Source: Tumebacillus sp. BK434 (lineage in GTDB: Bacteria > Bacillota > Bacilli > Tumebacillales > Tumebacillaceae). Taken from it: a stretch of 64,000 bases of DNA. The position numbers and the translations under genes were made by a program. Position 1 is the stretch's first letter. Each line of letters opens with the position of its first letter. This document shows positions 11,001 to 18,514 of the stretch, one piece after another. The notes below the pieces were generated by a model. The model saw only the letters and a list, made by a program, of their open reading frames with translations. It searched no databases and had not been told where the DNA came from. The DNA is taken from assembly GCF_004340785.1 (NCBI RefSeq), contig NZ_SLXS01000001.1, forward strand, positions 620,001 through 684,000, given 5' to 3'.

Positions 11001-11474
11001 GAACGGGTGAAGGAGACGGCGGTGGGGGCGTATGCTCATCAGGATTATCCGTTCGATCTGGTGCTGCAGGATCTGCGGGCGAACGGGCTGGCTGCGCAGG
11101 CGCTCTACAAGGTGGTGTTTGTGGGCCAGAATGCTCATCTCGATGAGATGGTGCTGGAGGCAGGCGTGACGCTGACCAACCGATCAATGCCTGAGCTGTT
11201 TGCGCCTTGGGGGCTGGATGTGCGGGATTATGTCCACAATCGGTTTGCGGGCGACCCTTCGGTGCAACTGGACTTGCATGTGGATGTGTTTGAAGGGGAA
11301 GCGGATGTTTTGGTGATGACCCGGTTTAATCCGCTGCGCTTTGCCGGGGAGACGATTGAAGGGTTTTTGGCGCAGTATACGCGGGTGTTGGAGCAACTGG
11401 CAGAAGACCCCTCGATGCGTCTTTCGCAGTTTGTGGTGGAGGAAGCAGCATTTGTGCTGGACGATCTTTTTTAA
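5100..11474 (+). CDS. Two-module NRPS, A-PCP-C-A-PCP-C*
   Basis: This is a cytosolic non-ribosomal peptide synthetase of 2124 residues. Domains in order: A1 (FTSGSTGKPKG near 158), PCP1 (Ser 548 in the variant core LGVHSL), C1 (HHIISDGWS near 732), A2 (YTSGSTGKPKG near 1208), PCP2 (LGGHSL, Ser 1607) and a terminal C-like domain (HPIAYDSWS near 1798). There is no starter C, epimerase or thioesterase domain. By-eye pocket residues after GrsA are DMLVVGAVWK for A1 (related to Gly-type codes, weak) and DDCSGSTIDK for A2 (no known match). A GTG at 5076 lies upstream of the Shine-Dalgarno AGAGGAGGT (5081-5089), so the ATG at 5100 is preferred. An AT-rich leader precedes it. The product is predicted to be a dipeptide. 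Confidence 0.93.
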   Translation: MSERCIYQLFEEQAVRTPDRVAVVSGGESLTYRELNRLANRLAADLRSNGVASEQLVGICTDRSVWMMVGLLGIWKAGGAYVPLDPSYPAERLAHIMSMADVQVLVTQQALQDVLPAHQAERVWLDDLREELPTGISENWDENAGGSAHADALAYVIFTSGSTGKPKGVAVEHRSVYYLLEVFADVMKLGADDVQLSLASFAFDMSVLELYLPLTLGARLILGERGLAGDGAGLRRLLEEQQVTMLQATPVTWHLLLDAGWGGTPEMRVVTGGEALPAPLAQRLLATDAQIWNAYGPTECTVWATLQRVEAAERAHVIGKALPGTAVYVLDHELQPVSPGESGELFIGGGQVARGYHGAPDLTVERFLPDRFSAEEGARMYRTGDLVELLPDGSLAFVGRADDQVKIRGYRVELGEIERVLETSPLVRQAAAVLREEVPGEQRLVAYVVPERGTVCAAADLRAVAAERLPEYMVPSRYVLLDALPLTPNGKVDRKGLPAPEQGRPELSAGYVAPTTPLELAVVQVWEEVLGFAPVGMQDRFGELGVHSLQATQAAARIRERLGAELTVRDLFAAETVEDVARLAAERSGREVVHPLQPMPKGECGTAGVSFAQQRLWFLDRLQPNSAAYNIPVAIELLGRLEVQALQAGLTEIVRRHETLRTVFAEVDGEPLQVIVDPMPVVLQVEQLDREQADLETEREAGMPFDLAAGPLFRARLLRVTDEEHVLLLTMHHIISDGWSQGILYAELAAWYRFFTGATAERPAELGVQYADYAAWQRVRMAGERLDGQVAYWKEKLGGTLPLSQLPTDRPRPAQPSQRGKLKTFRLEQELLERLQALSRREGVTLYMTLLAAFQTLLHRYSGETDIIVGSPVAGRNHPAVERLVGFFVNTLVLRTDLQGNPPFTELLQRVRVTALEALAHGDVPFERLVEELQPERSPGISPLCQVVFALQNVPMAELELPGLNATVTELDSGTAKFDLTVMMTEQPDGLLAQVEYSTELFEEATIDRLMAHFRVLLHGIAQEPERAIGALPLLTDKEREQVLFGWNKTQVEFDEELLLHQLFEAQANRTPDAVAAVYGEQQLTYRELEEQANRLAHRLIELGTGPDVAVGVCLERSLELVVALIGILKAGGAYVPLDTDAPTARIEQILTDAKAPVCLIQSRLREKMPAAGVVYLELDLAETLHGCPDHPPVSAVTSEHLVSIYYTSGSTGKPKGVCSTHKGWVNRMLWMQRHYRLQAGETVLQKTTLTFDDAACEFYWPLLAGGRIALLEPGLHKDPRAILDAAIEYQAAFLTFVPSMLALFVDAVTEADRVQLKALRHVGSSGEALRSDLVRAFQEKLGCLLHNTWGATEVSIDSTVHTCTEEDARETEIVSVGRPLDNNRCYVLDGQLQPVPVGVPGDLYLAGIGLARGYLNDPEKTAAAFVADPFVPGERMYKTGDRGYFRRDGRIMFLGRLDDQIKVRGQRVEVGEIEAVLAAHPGLEQSSVKAFKGSDGYRLAAYCVPRAGQEDDVTPEALRAFMGERLPEYMVPWRFVKMEGALPTTVSGKIDRKALPDPGEERPDLHVGFAAPETELQRAIAELWQELLKVKEVGIYDNFFDLGGHSLTATRILSRINRKLEVHVPLKVLFEAPTVAGLAEYVQNLHGRGEQRTPVAIERLGGQGEHELSHAQKRFWFQYLMEPLNACGGVSAKRIDGPLDAQRFLRAYAALCERHSIMRATFAERDGLPVQVLQQTLEQPIVYTDTMELPEEERWKALAEAVRREQETPFHLREETAFRAGLYKMAEQEHLLVITLHPIAYDSWSEAVFMQDLSTLYQEKPMAPAVQYTDYAAWQNRLLGNRELEEQRAYWAKRLQEDVGAPALPYDFAAPPAAPETEFLRNWKLDAELTGKLRELAAAQGTTMYVLLLAGYKIWLSLVSRQEQVTVCAPLSGRSHPDLEGVLGVLVNPVAMRTDFSGNPSGLQAIERVKETAVGAYAHQDYPFDLVLQDLRANGLAAQALYKVVFVGQNAHLDEMVLEAGVTLTNRSMPELFAPWGLDVRDYVHNRFAGDPSVQLDLHVDVFEGEADVLVMTRFNPLRFAGETIEGFLAQYTRVLEQLAEDPSMRLSQFVVEEAAFVLDDLF
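8265..11471 (+). other. Atypical terminal module A-PCP-C* of the two-module NRPS
   Basis: This module has the unusual A4 motif FDDAACEFYWPLL, NTWGATE in place of NxYGPTE, an otherwise intact A10 lysine (SGKIDRK), a normal PCP serine, and a last C-like domain whose active site reads H-P-IAY-D-S. The histidine that normally acts as general base is proline and the following glycine is serine. The same module design recurs at 32437-35642. Confidence 0.85.
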
Positions 11475-11483
11475 TCTGTATTC

Positions 11484-11517
11484 AAAAAGGGACTGTGCTT
11501 TCTGCACAGTCCTTTTT
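11484..11517. terminator. Terminator between convergent NRPS and aldehyde dehydrogenase
   Basis: A stem GACTGTGC/GCACAGTC is flanked by A- and T-runs, so it can act in both directions. It sits 10 bases after the NRPS stop and just before the end of the leftward aldehyde dehydrogenase gene. Confidence 0.9.
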
Positions 11518-11534
11518 ATGTGTCTGTGGGGGGG

Positions 11535-13121
11535 TTACATCGGGATCTGGTTGTTTTGTGGCGGTTGGGGGAGGGAGGAAGTTTGTGGTGCGGTTTTTTG
11601 GTTTTTGTAGGTGCGGAGCACCTGCGTGATCAAGTTCTTGAGTTTATAGAAGGGAGCGGAGCGGTTTTTTCCGTACAGAACACGCGTAAGCGTGTTGAAG
11701 GCGTCGTGGAGCTCAGGTGTGTAGGGGTGCCAGTTGATTTCTTGGGGCTTCGTGCCTTTGTTGACCATGACGGAGGTCTGATGGCTGAAGGTGTGCAGGC
11801 CTTCCGGACCGTGATAACGGCCCATGCCGCTGTGTTTAACACCGCCGAAAGGGAGATGCGGGTTGGCGACGGTGGTGATGACATCGTTGACGCATACGTT
11901 GCCGGAGATGAGCTGGGACGCGACGCGCTTGGCTTTCCGGAGGTCTTGGGACCAAACGGATGCGTTGAGGCCGTAGTCGGAGTCGTTGGCGAGAGCGATC
12001 ACCTCTTGCTCAGTTTGGAACGGCATGATCGGCAGCACGGGTCCGAACGTCTCTTCGCGCATGATCCGCATGCCGGGCGTCACGCCGGTCAGGACCGTCG
12101 GGGCAAAGTAAAGCCCTGGTTCTTGGCGGGCTCCACCGCACTCGATCTTGGCGCCTTGTTCAAGGGCATCGGCCAGATGCTCTTCCACGACTGCAAGCTG
12201 GGGCGGATAGGTCATGGAGCCGTAGTCGATGCCGGGGCGAAGGTTTTGCGTCGCGGCGATCGCTTTGCGGACGAATTCGTCATAGACGGATGCTTCGACG
12301 TAGACGCGTTCGACCGACATGCAGACTTGGCCGGCGTTGGTGAACGCGCCCCACAGCGCCCCTTTGACGGCGCGGTCGATGTTGGCGTCGGCGAAGACGA
12401 TCATCGGGTCTTTGCCGCCGAGTTCGAGCTCGACCGGGATGAGGTGCTCGGCAGCGGCGGCCATGATTTTTTTGCCGGTGGCGACGGAGCCGGTAAAGAA
12501 TAGTTTGTCAGGTCTGGCTGCGACGACCGCCTGGCCGGTCTCGCGGCCGCCGTGCAGGACTTGCACAACGTGGGGCGGAAATCCGGCCGCCGCAAACAGG
12601 TCTTCGATGACGGCGCCGACCAGCGGGGTGACTTCGGATGGCTTGAACAGTACGGTGTTGCCGGCGATCAGCGCGGACAGCACAGGCACGATCGACAGGT
12701 ACAGCGGGTAGTTCCACGGGGAGATCACACCGATGACGCCCATCGGCTTGTATTCGACGTACGAGCGGTTGCCGAAAAAGAGAAGTGGCGTTTTGACGCG
12801 CTGGGGCGCAAGGATGCGCGCCGCATTTTTTTCGATGTAGCGCAAGGTGTCGACCGTGGGGAAGATCTCGGCGATCACAGCCTCGACCTGGACTTTGCCG
12901 GTGGCTTTGGCGATGTCTTGGGCCACGGGATCCATCTGGTCGACGAGGTGTTCGCGCAGGCGCTTGAGACAGCCGAGCCGCACGTCAAGCGGCGTCCGGG
13001 ACCAGGCCGGGAACGCGTCGCGGGCGCGCTTCATCGCCGCTTGCACGGCAGAAGCGTCAGTCTCCGGGATCTCGGTGATCGCTTCGCCGGTGGCCGGGTT
13101 GTATTGAGTCATATATGTCAT
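11535..13121 (-). CDS. NAD(P)-dependent aldehyde dehydrogenase
   Basis: This 528-residue aldehyde dehydrogenase superfamily protein oxidises an aldehyde to its acid in the cytosol. Catalytic features are visible: Asn in SPWNYP, Glu in ELELGGK and the nucleophilic Cys in GQVCMS. The cofactor-binding TGSVATGKKI segment is also present. The C-terminus carries a hydrophilic extension of about 40 residues ending QPPQNNQIPM, beyond the family core. The ATG at 13121 has AAAGGAGTG eight bases upstream. Members with this architecture are often annotated as coniferyl-aldehyde dehydrogenases, but the substrate cannot be assigned. It converges on the NRPS. Confidence 0.92.
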   Translation of the reverse strand: MTYMTQYNPATGEAITEIPETDASAVQAAMKRARDAFPAWSRTPLDVRLGCLKRLREHLVDQMDPVAQDIAKATGKVQVEAVIAEIFPTVDTLRYIEKNAARILAPQRVKTPLLFFGNRSYVEYKPMGVIGVISPWNYPLYLSIVPVLSALIAGNTVLFKPSEVTPLVGAVIEDLFAAAGFPPHVVQVLHGGRETGQAVVAARPDKLFFTGSVATGKKIMAAAAEHLIPVELELGGKDPMIVFADANIDRAVKGALWGAFTNAGQVCMSVERVYVEASVYDEFVRKAIAATQNLRPGIDYGSMTYPPQLAVVEEHLADALEQGAKIECGGARQEPGLYFAPTVLTGVTPGMRIMREETFGPVLPIMPFQTEQEVIALANDSDYGLNASVWSQDLRKAKRVASQLISGNVCVNDVITTVANPHLPFGGVKHSGMGRYHGPEGLHTFSHQTSVMVNKGTKPQEINWHPYTPELHDAFNTLTRVLYGKNRSAPFYKLKNLITQVLRTYKNQKTAPQTSSLPQPPQNNQIPM

Positions 13122-13254
13122 AGGATGTTCACTCCTTTTAGACGCATAAGTTCAATTTTATTGTACTGGATCGTTCGAAAAAAGAGTATCATTTCTTTTT
13201 GCCATCGCCTGCGCATAAAATGTCTCAAGCACAAGTGCGGGGAGGGCTGGTCGC

Positions 13255-13368
13255 ATGGATATGAATGATCCGCTGGTCTGGACGGTCGCCGTCGGGATGC
13301 AGTTCGCATTCGCTTTTTTTCTGGTGATCGCCACGTTTGAAGTGGTGCTGAAAGCGAAGAAGAAGTAA
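13255..13368 (+). CDS. 37-residue single-span membrane peptide
   Basis: This small ORF encodes a short acidic N-terminus, one hydrophobic span (roughly residues 7-32) and a basic tail KAKKK. Its ATG lies about eight bases after GGGGAGGG, and a strong terminator follows at once, which argues for a real expressed gene. The charge pattern predicts an N-out/C-in single-span protein. I do not recognise a family. It reads away from the aldehyde dehydrogenase and towards the GGDEF gene. Confidence 0.6.
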   Translation: MDMNDPLVWTVAVGMQFAFAFFLVIATFEVVLKAKKK

Positions 13369-13399
13369 AAAACCGCTTCCGGTGAAGGAGGCGGTTTTT
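13369..13399. terminator. Bidirectional terminator
   Basis: The stem AAAACCGCTTCC/GGAGGCGGTTTT has one G-T pair and loop GGTGAA, with A- and T-runs on both sides. It ends the small membrane-peptide gene and overlaps the stop codon of the leftward GGDEF gene. Confidence 0.85.
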
Positions 13400-15071
13400 A
13401 TTGTGCGTCTTCAGGGGTGTCGTCCTGGCGGTACACTGCAACGCGGTTGCGGCCGGCTCGTTTCGCGCCGTAATACATGGCACGGTCGGCATAGCGGAGC
13501 AGTTGCTGACCGTCTTCCGCATCGCTCGGGTAGGTGGCGACACCGATCGAGACGGTCGTTTCGATGTGCAGCGTTTCGCCTTCCAGCGTCGGCACGGTGA
13601 ACTTCTCGGCCGCCATGCGCGCGCGGATCTGTTCGGCGATGCCGGCCGCCACGTCGCGGTTGGCGCCAGGCAGCAGCACGAGGAACTCCTCGCCGCCGTA
13701 GCGGGCGACAAAGTCGCTTTTGCGCACCGTATCTTCGAACAGGCGGGCGGCGCGCTCGAGCACAGCATTGCCGGCGAGGTGGCCGTAGCGGTCGTTGACC
13801 TGTTTGAAGTGGTCGAGATCGATCAGCAGCAGCGAGAGCGGCGCATCGGTGATCCGCTCCATCTCTTCAGCCAGTCGGCGCTCAAGAAAACGGTGATTCG
13901 GCAGTTCCGTCAGCTCGTCGTACAAGCTCTGCTTCTCCATGTTCGCATAGCGCATGGCGTTGCGGTAGGAGACGGTGAGCTGGTTGGCGAGGATGGAGAT
14001 CGCATCGAGCGTGGTCGCGTCGAACTCGCTTTTTTTCGTGCCGATCAAACAGCAGAAGCCGACATGGCGCTCCGTGCCTTTGAACGGGGAGATCAGCAAC
14101 GTGTTATAGCCGTGTTTGGCCAGCCCCTGGTCGAGGCACCCTTGGCGCAGTGTCGGCGCTTCCTGGTTCGGCACATACACGCGGAGGTACGCTTCCAGCG
14201 CCTGCACCTCCTTCGCTGTCATGCCGTCCGATGTCGAGCGCACGACCAGCTGGTCTTCTTCGCGCACGAAGATGACGCAGTGCACATGCTCAAACCACTT
14301 CGGCAGCTCTTTGGTGACGCGGCCAAACATCACGTCGGCCGCCAGCTCGCCGGAAAAGTAGCCGGTCAGCCGGGTCAGGTTGCGAAAGAGCGATGAAGAG
14401 CGATAGAGGTCGTTGAACAGCTTGAACACATAGACGCAGAGCACCAGCGGGAGCCCGAAGGCCAGCAGTCCTTGCAGTCCGTCCTGTTCGTAGAGCAGGA
14501 TCACGACGACGCCAAGCGAGGTCGCAAACAGCGTGGAAAACAGGTCGAACTTCACATTCATGACATAGGATTGATCCTGTGTGACGTGCATGGTGCGGTA
14601 GAACAGGTAAAGGAAGAGATGGTTGGCCAGATAGTGCACGCAGATATAAGACAGCAGCGGAACGTAGTTGTCATGCAACAGTGCCTGATGGGAACCGCCC
14701 GTCACATAAAAGGCGATCGCCGCACAGCCGGCCGCCGACAGGAACATGCCGCTGTTGGCGAGCACTTTCCAGAACTCCACTTTGCCCTCCTGGTACCAGC
14801 GCGCGAAAAAGAAGATAAATTGGCTCATCAGCACGACCGGTGCCAGACCAAATTTTAAAAAGATCAGCAGGTCTACGCTCAGCGACAAAGAGATGACGAA
14901 ATGATTGCGCTTGAGCCTGAACAACTCGGTCATCGCATACAGCACAAACAAGGTGAGCAAGATTGGTGCATCCGACAAGGAGACCACTGGCTGCGTGAAC
15001 CGGACAAGAGCGGTGACAAGCAGTGCAAGTCCGAACGCCGTGGACAACCCGGCCAGACGTGAAAATGTCAC
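13398..15071 (-). CDS. Membrane-bound GAF-GGDEF diguanylate cyclase
   Basis: This protein of 557 residues probably makes cyclic-di-GMP. The first 190 or so residues form about six to seven membrane helices (a MASE-like sensor), followed by a GAF-like region (roughly 225-375) and a GGDEF domain. The catalytic motif GGEEF is at about 459-463. It is preceded by RKSD, which fits the RxxD inhibitory site, so product inhibition is likely. There is no EAL domain. The start is GTG with GAAAGGAG about nine bases upstream. The gene stands alone. Confidence 0.92.
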   Translation of the reverse strand: MTFSRLAGLSTAFGLALLVTALVRFTQPVVSLSDAPILLTLFVLYAMTELFRLKRNHFVISLSLSVDLLIFLKFGLAPVVLMSQFIFFFARWYQEGKVEFWKVLANSGMFLSAAGCAAIAFYVTGGSHQALLHDNYVPLLSYICVHYLANHLFLYLFYRTMHVTQDQSYVMNVKFDLFSTLFATSLGVVVILLYEQDGLQGLLAFGLPLVLCVYVFKLFNDLYRSSSLFRNLTRLTGYFSGELAADVMFGRVTKELPKWFEHVHCVIFVREEDQLVVRSTSDGMTAKEVQALEAYLRVYVPNQEAPTLRQGCLDQGLAKHGYNTLLISPFKGTERHVGFCCLIGTKKSEFDATTLDAISILANQLTVSYRNAMRYANMEKQSLYDELTELPNHRFLERRLAEEMERITDAPLSLLLIDLDHFKQVNDRYGHLAGNAVLERAARLFEDTVRKSDFVARYGGEEFLVLLPGANRDVAAGIAEQIRARMAAEKFTVPTLEGETLHIETTVSIGVATYPSDAEDGQQLLRYADRAMYYGAKRAGRNRVAVYRQDDTPEDAQ

Positions 15072-15286
15072 GGCTGAAATCTCCTTTCAATAACAGCTAA
15101 TTAACTAGCTAAAGCATTCTACACAGATTTCTCAACACCTTTCTAAACAATAGAAAAATATAGATAAATAATACTGCTTATTAAAGTGGCATTTATTAAG
15201 TGTTTTCGGAAAAATAGGACTGGAATCTTGCGACGAAAACTGGTAATATTCCCAGTTAATAGAGGATTGTACAGGGGGTGAGCCCA

Positions 15287-15322
15287 TTGTTTTCGATGCT
15301 GAACGAGAGAAAAATTATTTAA
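15287..15322 (+). CDS. Possible 11-residue leader peptide
   Basis: A TTG-started frame, MFSMLNERKII by translation, follows GGGGGTGAG (15274-15282) and stops at 15322, one base before the GGGGAGGA of the next gene. It could be a leader ORF coupled to the beta-lactamase-family operon. The SD spacing is only four bases and there is no repeated codon to suggest attenuation, so this is tentative. Confidence 0.25.
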   Translation: MFSMLNERKII

Positions 15323-15335
15323 GGGGAGGATTTCC

Positions 15336-16922
15336 TTGTTAAATACCGCGGATTTGGAACGTGTGATCGCAGCGGAGATGGCGACCGGCGACGTGCCAGG
15401 TGCGGCGGTTGCCGTCGTGTTGGATCAAGCGATCGTCTATGCCAATGGGTTTGGCGTGACCGCTGCAGGCGAAGGCGGCATGGCGGTGACGGCCGATACG
15501 TTGTTTCGCATCGCCTCCTGCACGAAGCCGATGACGGGCACGCTGATCATGCGGCTGGTGCAGCAGGGCTTGGTCGACCTGGATGTGCCGATCCGGAACT
15601 ATGTGCCGGAGTTGGCGCTGCAGGACGATGCGGTGGCCGGGCAGATCACGTTGCGGATGCTGCTCGCACATACGGCAGGTTTTCGCGACGGAGGCACGTT
15701 TGTCGGCCGGCGCGACGCGAGCGGGCTGGCTGCGTTTGTGCGCGAGGAGCTGCCTCGGGAGCAGCTGTTTGCGGCGCCGGGAGAGATCTATTGCTACAGC
15801 AACCGCAACTCCTCGCTCGCCGGGTATGTGGCGGAGCGGGTGACCGGGCAGCGTTTTGCCGCGTTGATGGAAGCGGAGCTGTTTCGCCCGCTCGGGATGG
15901 CGCGCAGCACGCTCGATCCGCTGCAGGCGCTGACTTGGCCATGCGCACTGGCGCACGAGAAGCAGGCGGACGGGAAACTCACGCCAAAGCGGCACTATTT
16001 GGAAAGCGTGGAAGACGCCCCGGCGCTCGGCGTGATCTCGTCGGTGCGCGACATGGCCCGCTTTGCGCTGCTTCATTTGCAGGGCGGGGAGGTCGACGGA
16101 GCGCCGTATCTGACGCCGGAACTGCTCGCCGAGATGCACAAGCCGCAAGCGGATCTGCACACGGCCGTTCCGTCTGCGTCCGGGCTGCATGTCTTTCTGA
16201 GCTATGATCATAATCTTTTGCAAGTCCGGCACTTCGGCGGGATCGATTCGTTCGGCAGCGCCTGGGTTTCCGCTCCTCAGCAAAAAATCGCCGTGGTCGT
16301 GCTGCACAACCGGGACATGAATGTGATGAAGATCATCCATCATGTCTTTGACGCGCTCGTGCCGGACGCGAAGCGGCCGGAAGTTCAACACAATACGAAT
16401 GAGGCGGACATCGCGCAGTATGCGGGCGCCTATCTCGGGGAAAAGATCGGCCTTGCCGACGTGCAGGCGGAGCAGGGGAAATTGAGCATGACCCTGCACG
16501 GCGAGACGTACGCGCTGCAGCATGTGCGGGACGAGCTGTACATGGCTCGCGATGAGCAGGGGCAGGAGGCAGCGTCTGTCGGTTTTGTGACAGGCAGCAC
16601 TTCCTATCTGATGATCGACAAGACGCCGCTCAAGCGCATCGAGCGGGACGCGGCGTTCCGGCTGACATCCGAAGAGCTGGCCGCCTATGCGGGCACCTAT
16701 TCGCACGGCGGATACCTGAAGGTGACCGTGACGGTCGAGGGGGAGTCGGTGCTGCGTTTCACCGGTGTTCTGGGCGACGGCGTGCTGCAAGCGGTGGACG
16801 GTGCGCGCTTTGCCGGTACGGACATTCCTTATGTGGAGTTTTATCAGGATGAAACAGGACAGGTGAACGGCGTCGGCGTGCAAGGCGGCTGGCTGTTCAA
16901 ACGGGAGGCAAGCGCATGTTAA
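15336..16922 (+). CDS. Beta-lactamase-fold serine hydrolase (family S12-like), copy 1
   Basis: This 528-residue protein has a penicillin-binding/beta-lactamase-like catalytic domain, about residues 5-340, with the nucleophile motif SCTK (SxxK) and the second motif YSN in CYSNRNSS. It continues into beta-rich, lipocalin-like C-terminal repeats (AQYAGAYLG and AAYAGTYSH mark the two units). No signal peptide is seen, so a cytosolic esterase, D-aminopeptidase or amidase is more likely than a true beta-lactamase. The start is TTG, five bases after GGGGAGGA. Its stop overlaps the start of a paralogue. Confidence 0.87.
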   Translation: MLNTADLERVIAAEMATGDVPGAAVAVVLDQAIVYANGFGVTAAGEGGMAVTADTLFRIASCTKPMTGTLIMRLVQQGLVDLDVPIRNYVPELALQDDAVAGQITLRMLLAHTAGFRDGGTFVGRRDASGLAAFVREELPREQLFAAPGEIYCYSNRNSSLAGYVAERVTGQRFAALMEAELFRPLGMARSTLDPLQALTWPCALAHEKQADGKLTPKRHYLESVEDAPALGVISSVRDMARFALLHLQGGEVDGAPYLTPELLAEMHKPQADLHTAVPSASGLHVFLSYDHNLLQVRHFGGIDSFGSAWVSAPQQKIAVVVLHNRDMNVMKIIHHVFDALVPDAKRPEVQHNTNEADIAQYAGAYLGEKIGLADVQAEQGKLSMTLHGETYALQHVRDELYMARDEQGQEAASVGFVTGSTSYLMIDKTPLKRIERDAAFRLTSEELAAYAGTYSHGGYLKVTVTVEGESVLRFTGVLGDGVLQAVDGARFAGTDIPYVEFYQDETGQVNGVGVQGGWLFKREASAC

Positions 16923-18514
16923 ACATCCAGGAAATTGAAACGCTGATCGAGCAGGAGATGGCAGCCGCGAAAGTGCCGGGGCTGTCGATCGCCGTCGTCA
17001 AAGGGGGCGACGTGCTGTTGGCCCGCGGCTTTGGCGTGACCGATGCGGAAAACGGCGGACCGCCGGTGACGGCCGACACGATCTTTCGCGTCGGTTCGGT
17101 CTCCAAAGTGATCACCGGCACGATGATCATGAAATTGGTCGAGCAGGGCAAGATCGACCTCGACCGGCCGATTCAAGAGTATGTGCCAGAGTTCGCGCTG
17201 TCCGATGCGGACGCCGCCGGAAGCGTGACGATGCGGATGTTGCTCACGCACCGCGCCGGGTTTGTCAACGCAGGCACGTATCTCGGCAGCCGTGATCCGC
17301 AAGGTCTGCGCAACTTCGTGCGCGAAGAGCTGCCGCACGTCAAGCTGTATTCCCGGCCGGGCGAGCTGTTCAATTACAACTGTTACAGCCTCGACATCGC
17401 CGGATGGGTCGCAGAAGCGGTGACCGGACGCTATTTTGACGATCTGGTGCAGGAGCTGGTGTTTGCGCCGCTCGGCATGAAGCGCTCGACGTACGATCCG
17501 GCCGTGGCGATGACCTATCCGCTCGCCTTGCCGCACAACCTGACTCCTGACGGCTATGAAGTCGTTCACAAAATGCCGGAAAATGTGGCGCACCACCCGT
17601 CGTTCTATCTGATGACGACTGCCAACGACCTGCTGAACTTTATGCGCATGCATCTGCAAAACGGCACGTTTGACGGTCGTCAAGTGCTCCGACCGGAGAC
17701 GGTGCAGGAGATGCAGGCGCAGCAAGTGGAGCTGCAATCCTCGATCGGCTATGAAATGGGCCTGACTTTCTTCAAGGTGCAGCGCAAAGGCGTCTGGCTG
17801 GCAACTCATTTCGGTGACATTTCCACGTACAGCGCGAACTTCTACCTTGCGCCGGAAGACGAGGTGGCGGTGGTGATCATGAACAACCGCCCGTTCCCGC
17901 ACGACAAAGTGATCGCACCGATCCTCGACAGCCTGCTGCCCGACCGGGCGGCGGAGATGGCGGATAAACCGACGCTGGAAGCAGATCCGACCCTGTGGCC
18001 GTCCTATGCGGGGGCGTACCTCGGCAGCACGGCCGGGCTGATCGTCGTCGAGCAGGACGGCGAGGAGCTGCGTGCCGTCGTGAACGGCAATACGCTGCAG
18101 CTGCGCCCGTTCCAAGACCAGTATGCAGGCTACAATCAGCAGGGGGTGCGGGAACTGCTGCTCCGCTTTGTGCCGAACGGGGAACATCCGTGCGAGCATG
18201 TGATGGCAAACAATACCCGCTGCTGCCGCATCGAGTATGATCCGAAGTTCCGACCGGAGCCGCATTGGCTGGCCGCTTACGAAGGACTCTACTCGCATGA
18301 CCGCTACATCGGCCCGTATCGAATTGCCATCGAAGACGGAGCGCTCACCGTGGAAGAGTTGGAGCACGGCTCCGACTTTAAAGAGACGCTGCTGCCGGTG
18401 GCTCCGCACCTGTTCGTAGGACCGTATGCGAAGACGATCGAGTTCCGGATCGGCGCAGACGGCCGTGTCACCTCCTACCTGGCGATGATGGGCTGGGAGA
18501 TGACACGCCTCTAA
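16916..18514 (+). CDS. Beta-lactamase-fold serine hydrolase, copy 2
   Basis: This 532-residue paralogue of the preceding gene overlaps it by seven bases (ATGTTAA), so the two are translationally coupled. The SxxK motif is intact (SVSK in RVGSVSKVITG). At the position of YxN the sequence reads YNC (FNYNCYSLDIAGW), so the usual asparagine appears to be cysteine, which may alter or reduce activity. The C-terminal lipocalin-like repeats are kept (PSYAGAYLG, AAYEGLYSH). No signal peptide is evident. Substrate unknown. Confidence 0.85.
   Translation: MLNIQEIETLIEQEMAAAKVPGLSIAVVKGGDVLLARGFGVTDAENGGPPVTADTIFRVGSVSKVITGTMIMKLVEQGKIDLDRPIQEYVPEFALSDADAAGSVTMRMLLTHRAGFVNAGTYLGSRDPQGLRNFVREELPHVKLYSRPGELFNYNCYSLDIAGWVAEAVTGRYFDDLVQELVFAPLGMKRSTYDPAVAMTYPLALPHNLTPDGYEVVHKMPENVAHHPSFYLMTTANDLLNFMRMHLQNGTFDGRQVLRPETVQEMQAQQVELQSSIGYEMGLTFFKVQRKGVWLATHFGDISTYSANFYLAPEDEVAVVIMNNRPFPHDKVIAPILDSLLPDRAAEMADKPTLEADPTLWPSYAGAYLGSTAGLIVVEQDGEELRAVVNGNTLQLRPFQDQYAGYNQQGVRELLLRFVPNGEHPCEHVMANNTRCCRIEYDPKFRPEPHWLAAYEGLYSHDRYIGPYRIAIEDGALTVEELEHGSDFKETLLPVAPHLFVGPYAKTIEFRIGADGRVTSYLAMMGWEMTRL

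Noticed and set aside
8592-11138. 848-codon leftward open frame antisense to the first NRPS
   Set aside because: Composition is dominated by His, Arg, Gln and Leu with no domain. It is the mirror of high-GC third codon positions in the real rightward gene. The similar frame at 33081-35462 is rejected for the same reason.
15336-18514. Beta-lactam resistance genes
   Set aside because: The proteins lack signal peptides, are much longer than beta-lactamases and carry lipocalin-like repeats, which points to esterase or peptidase-type hydrolases.
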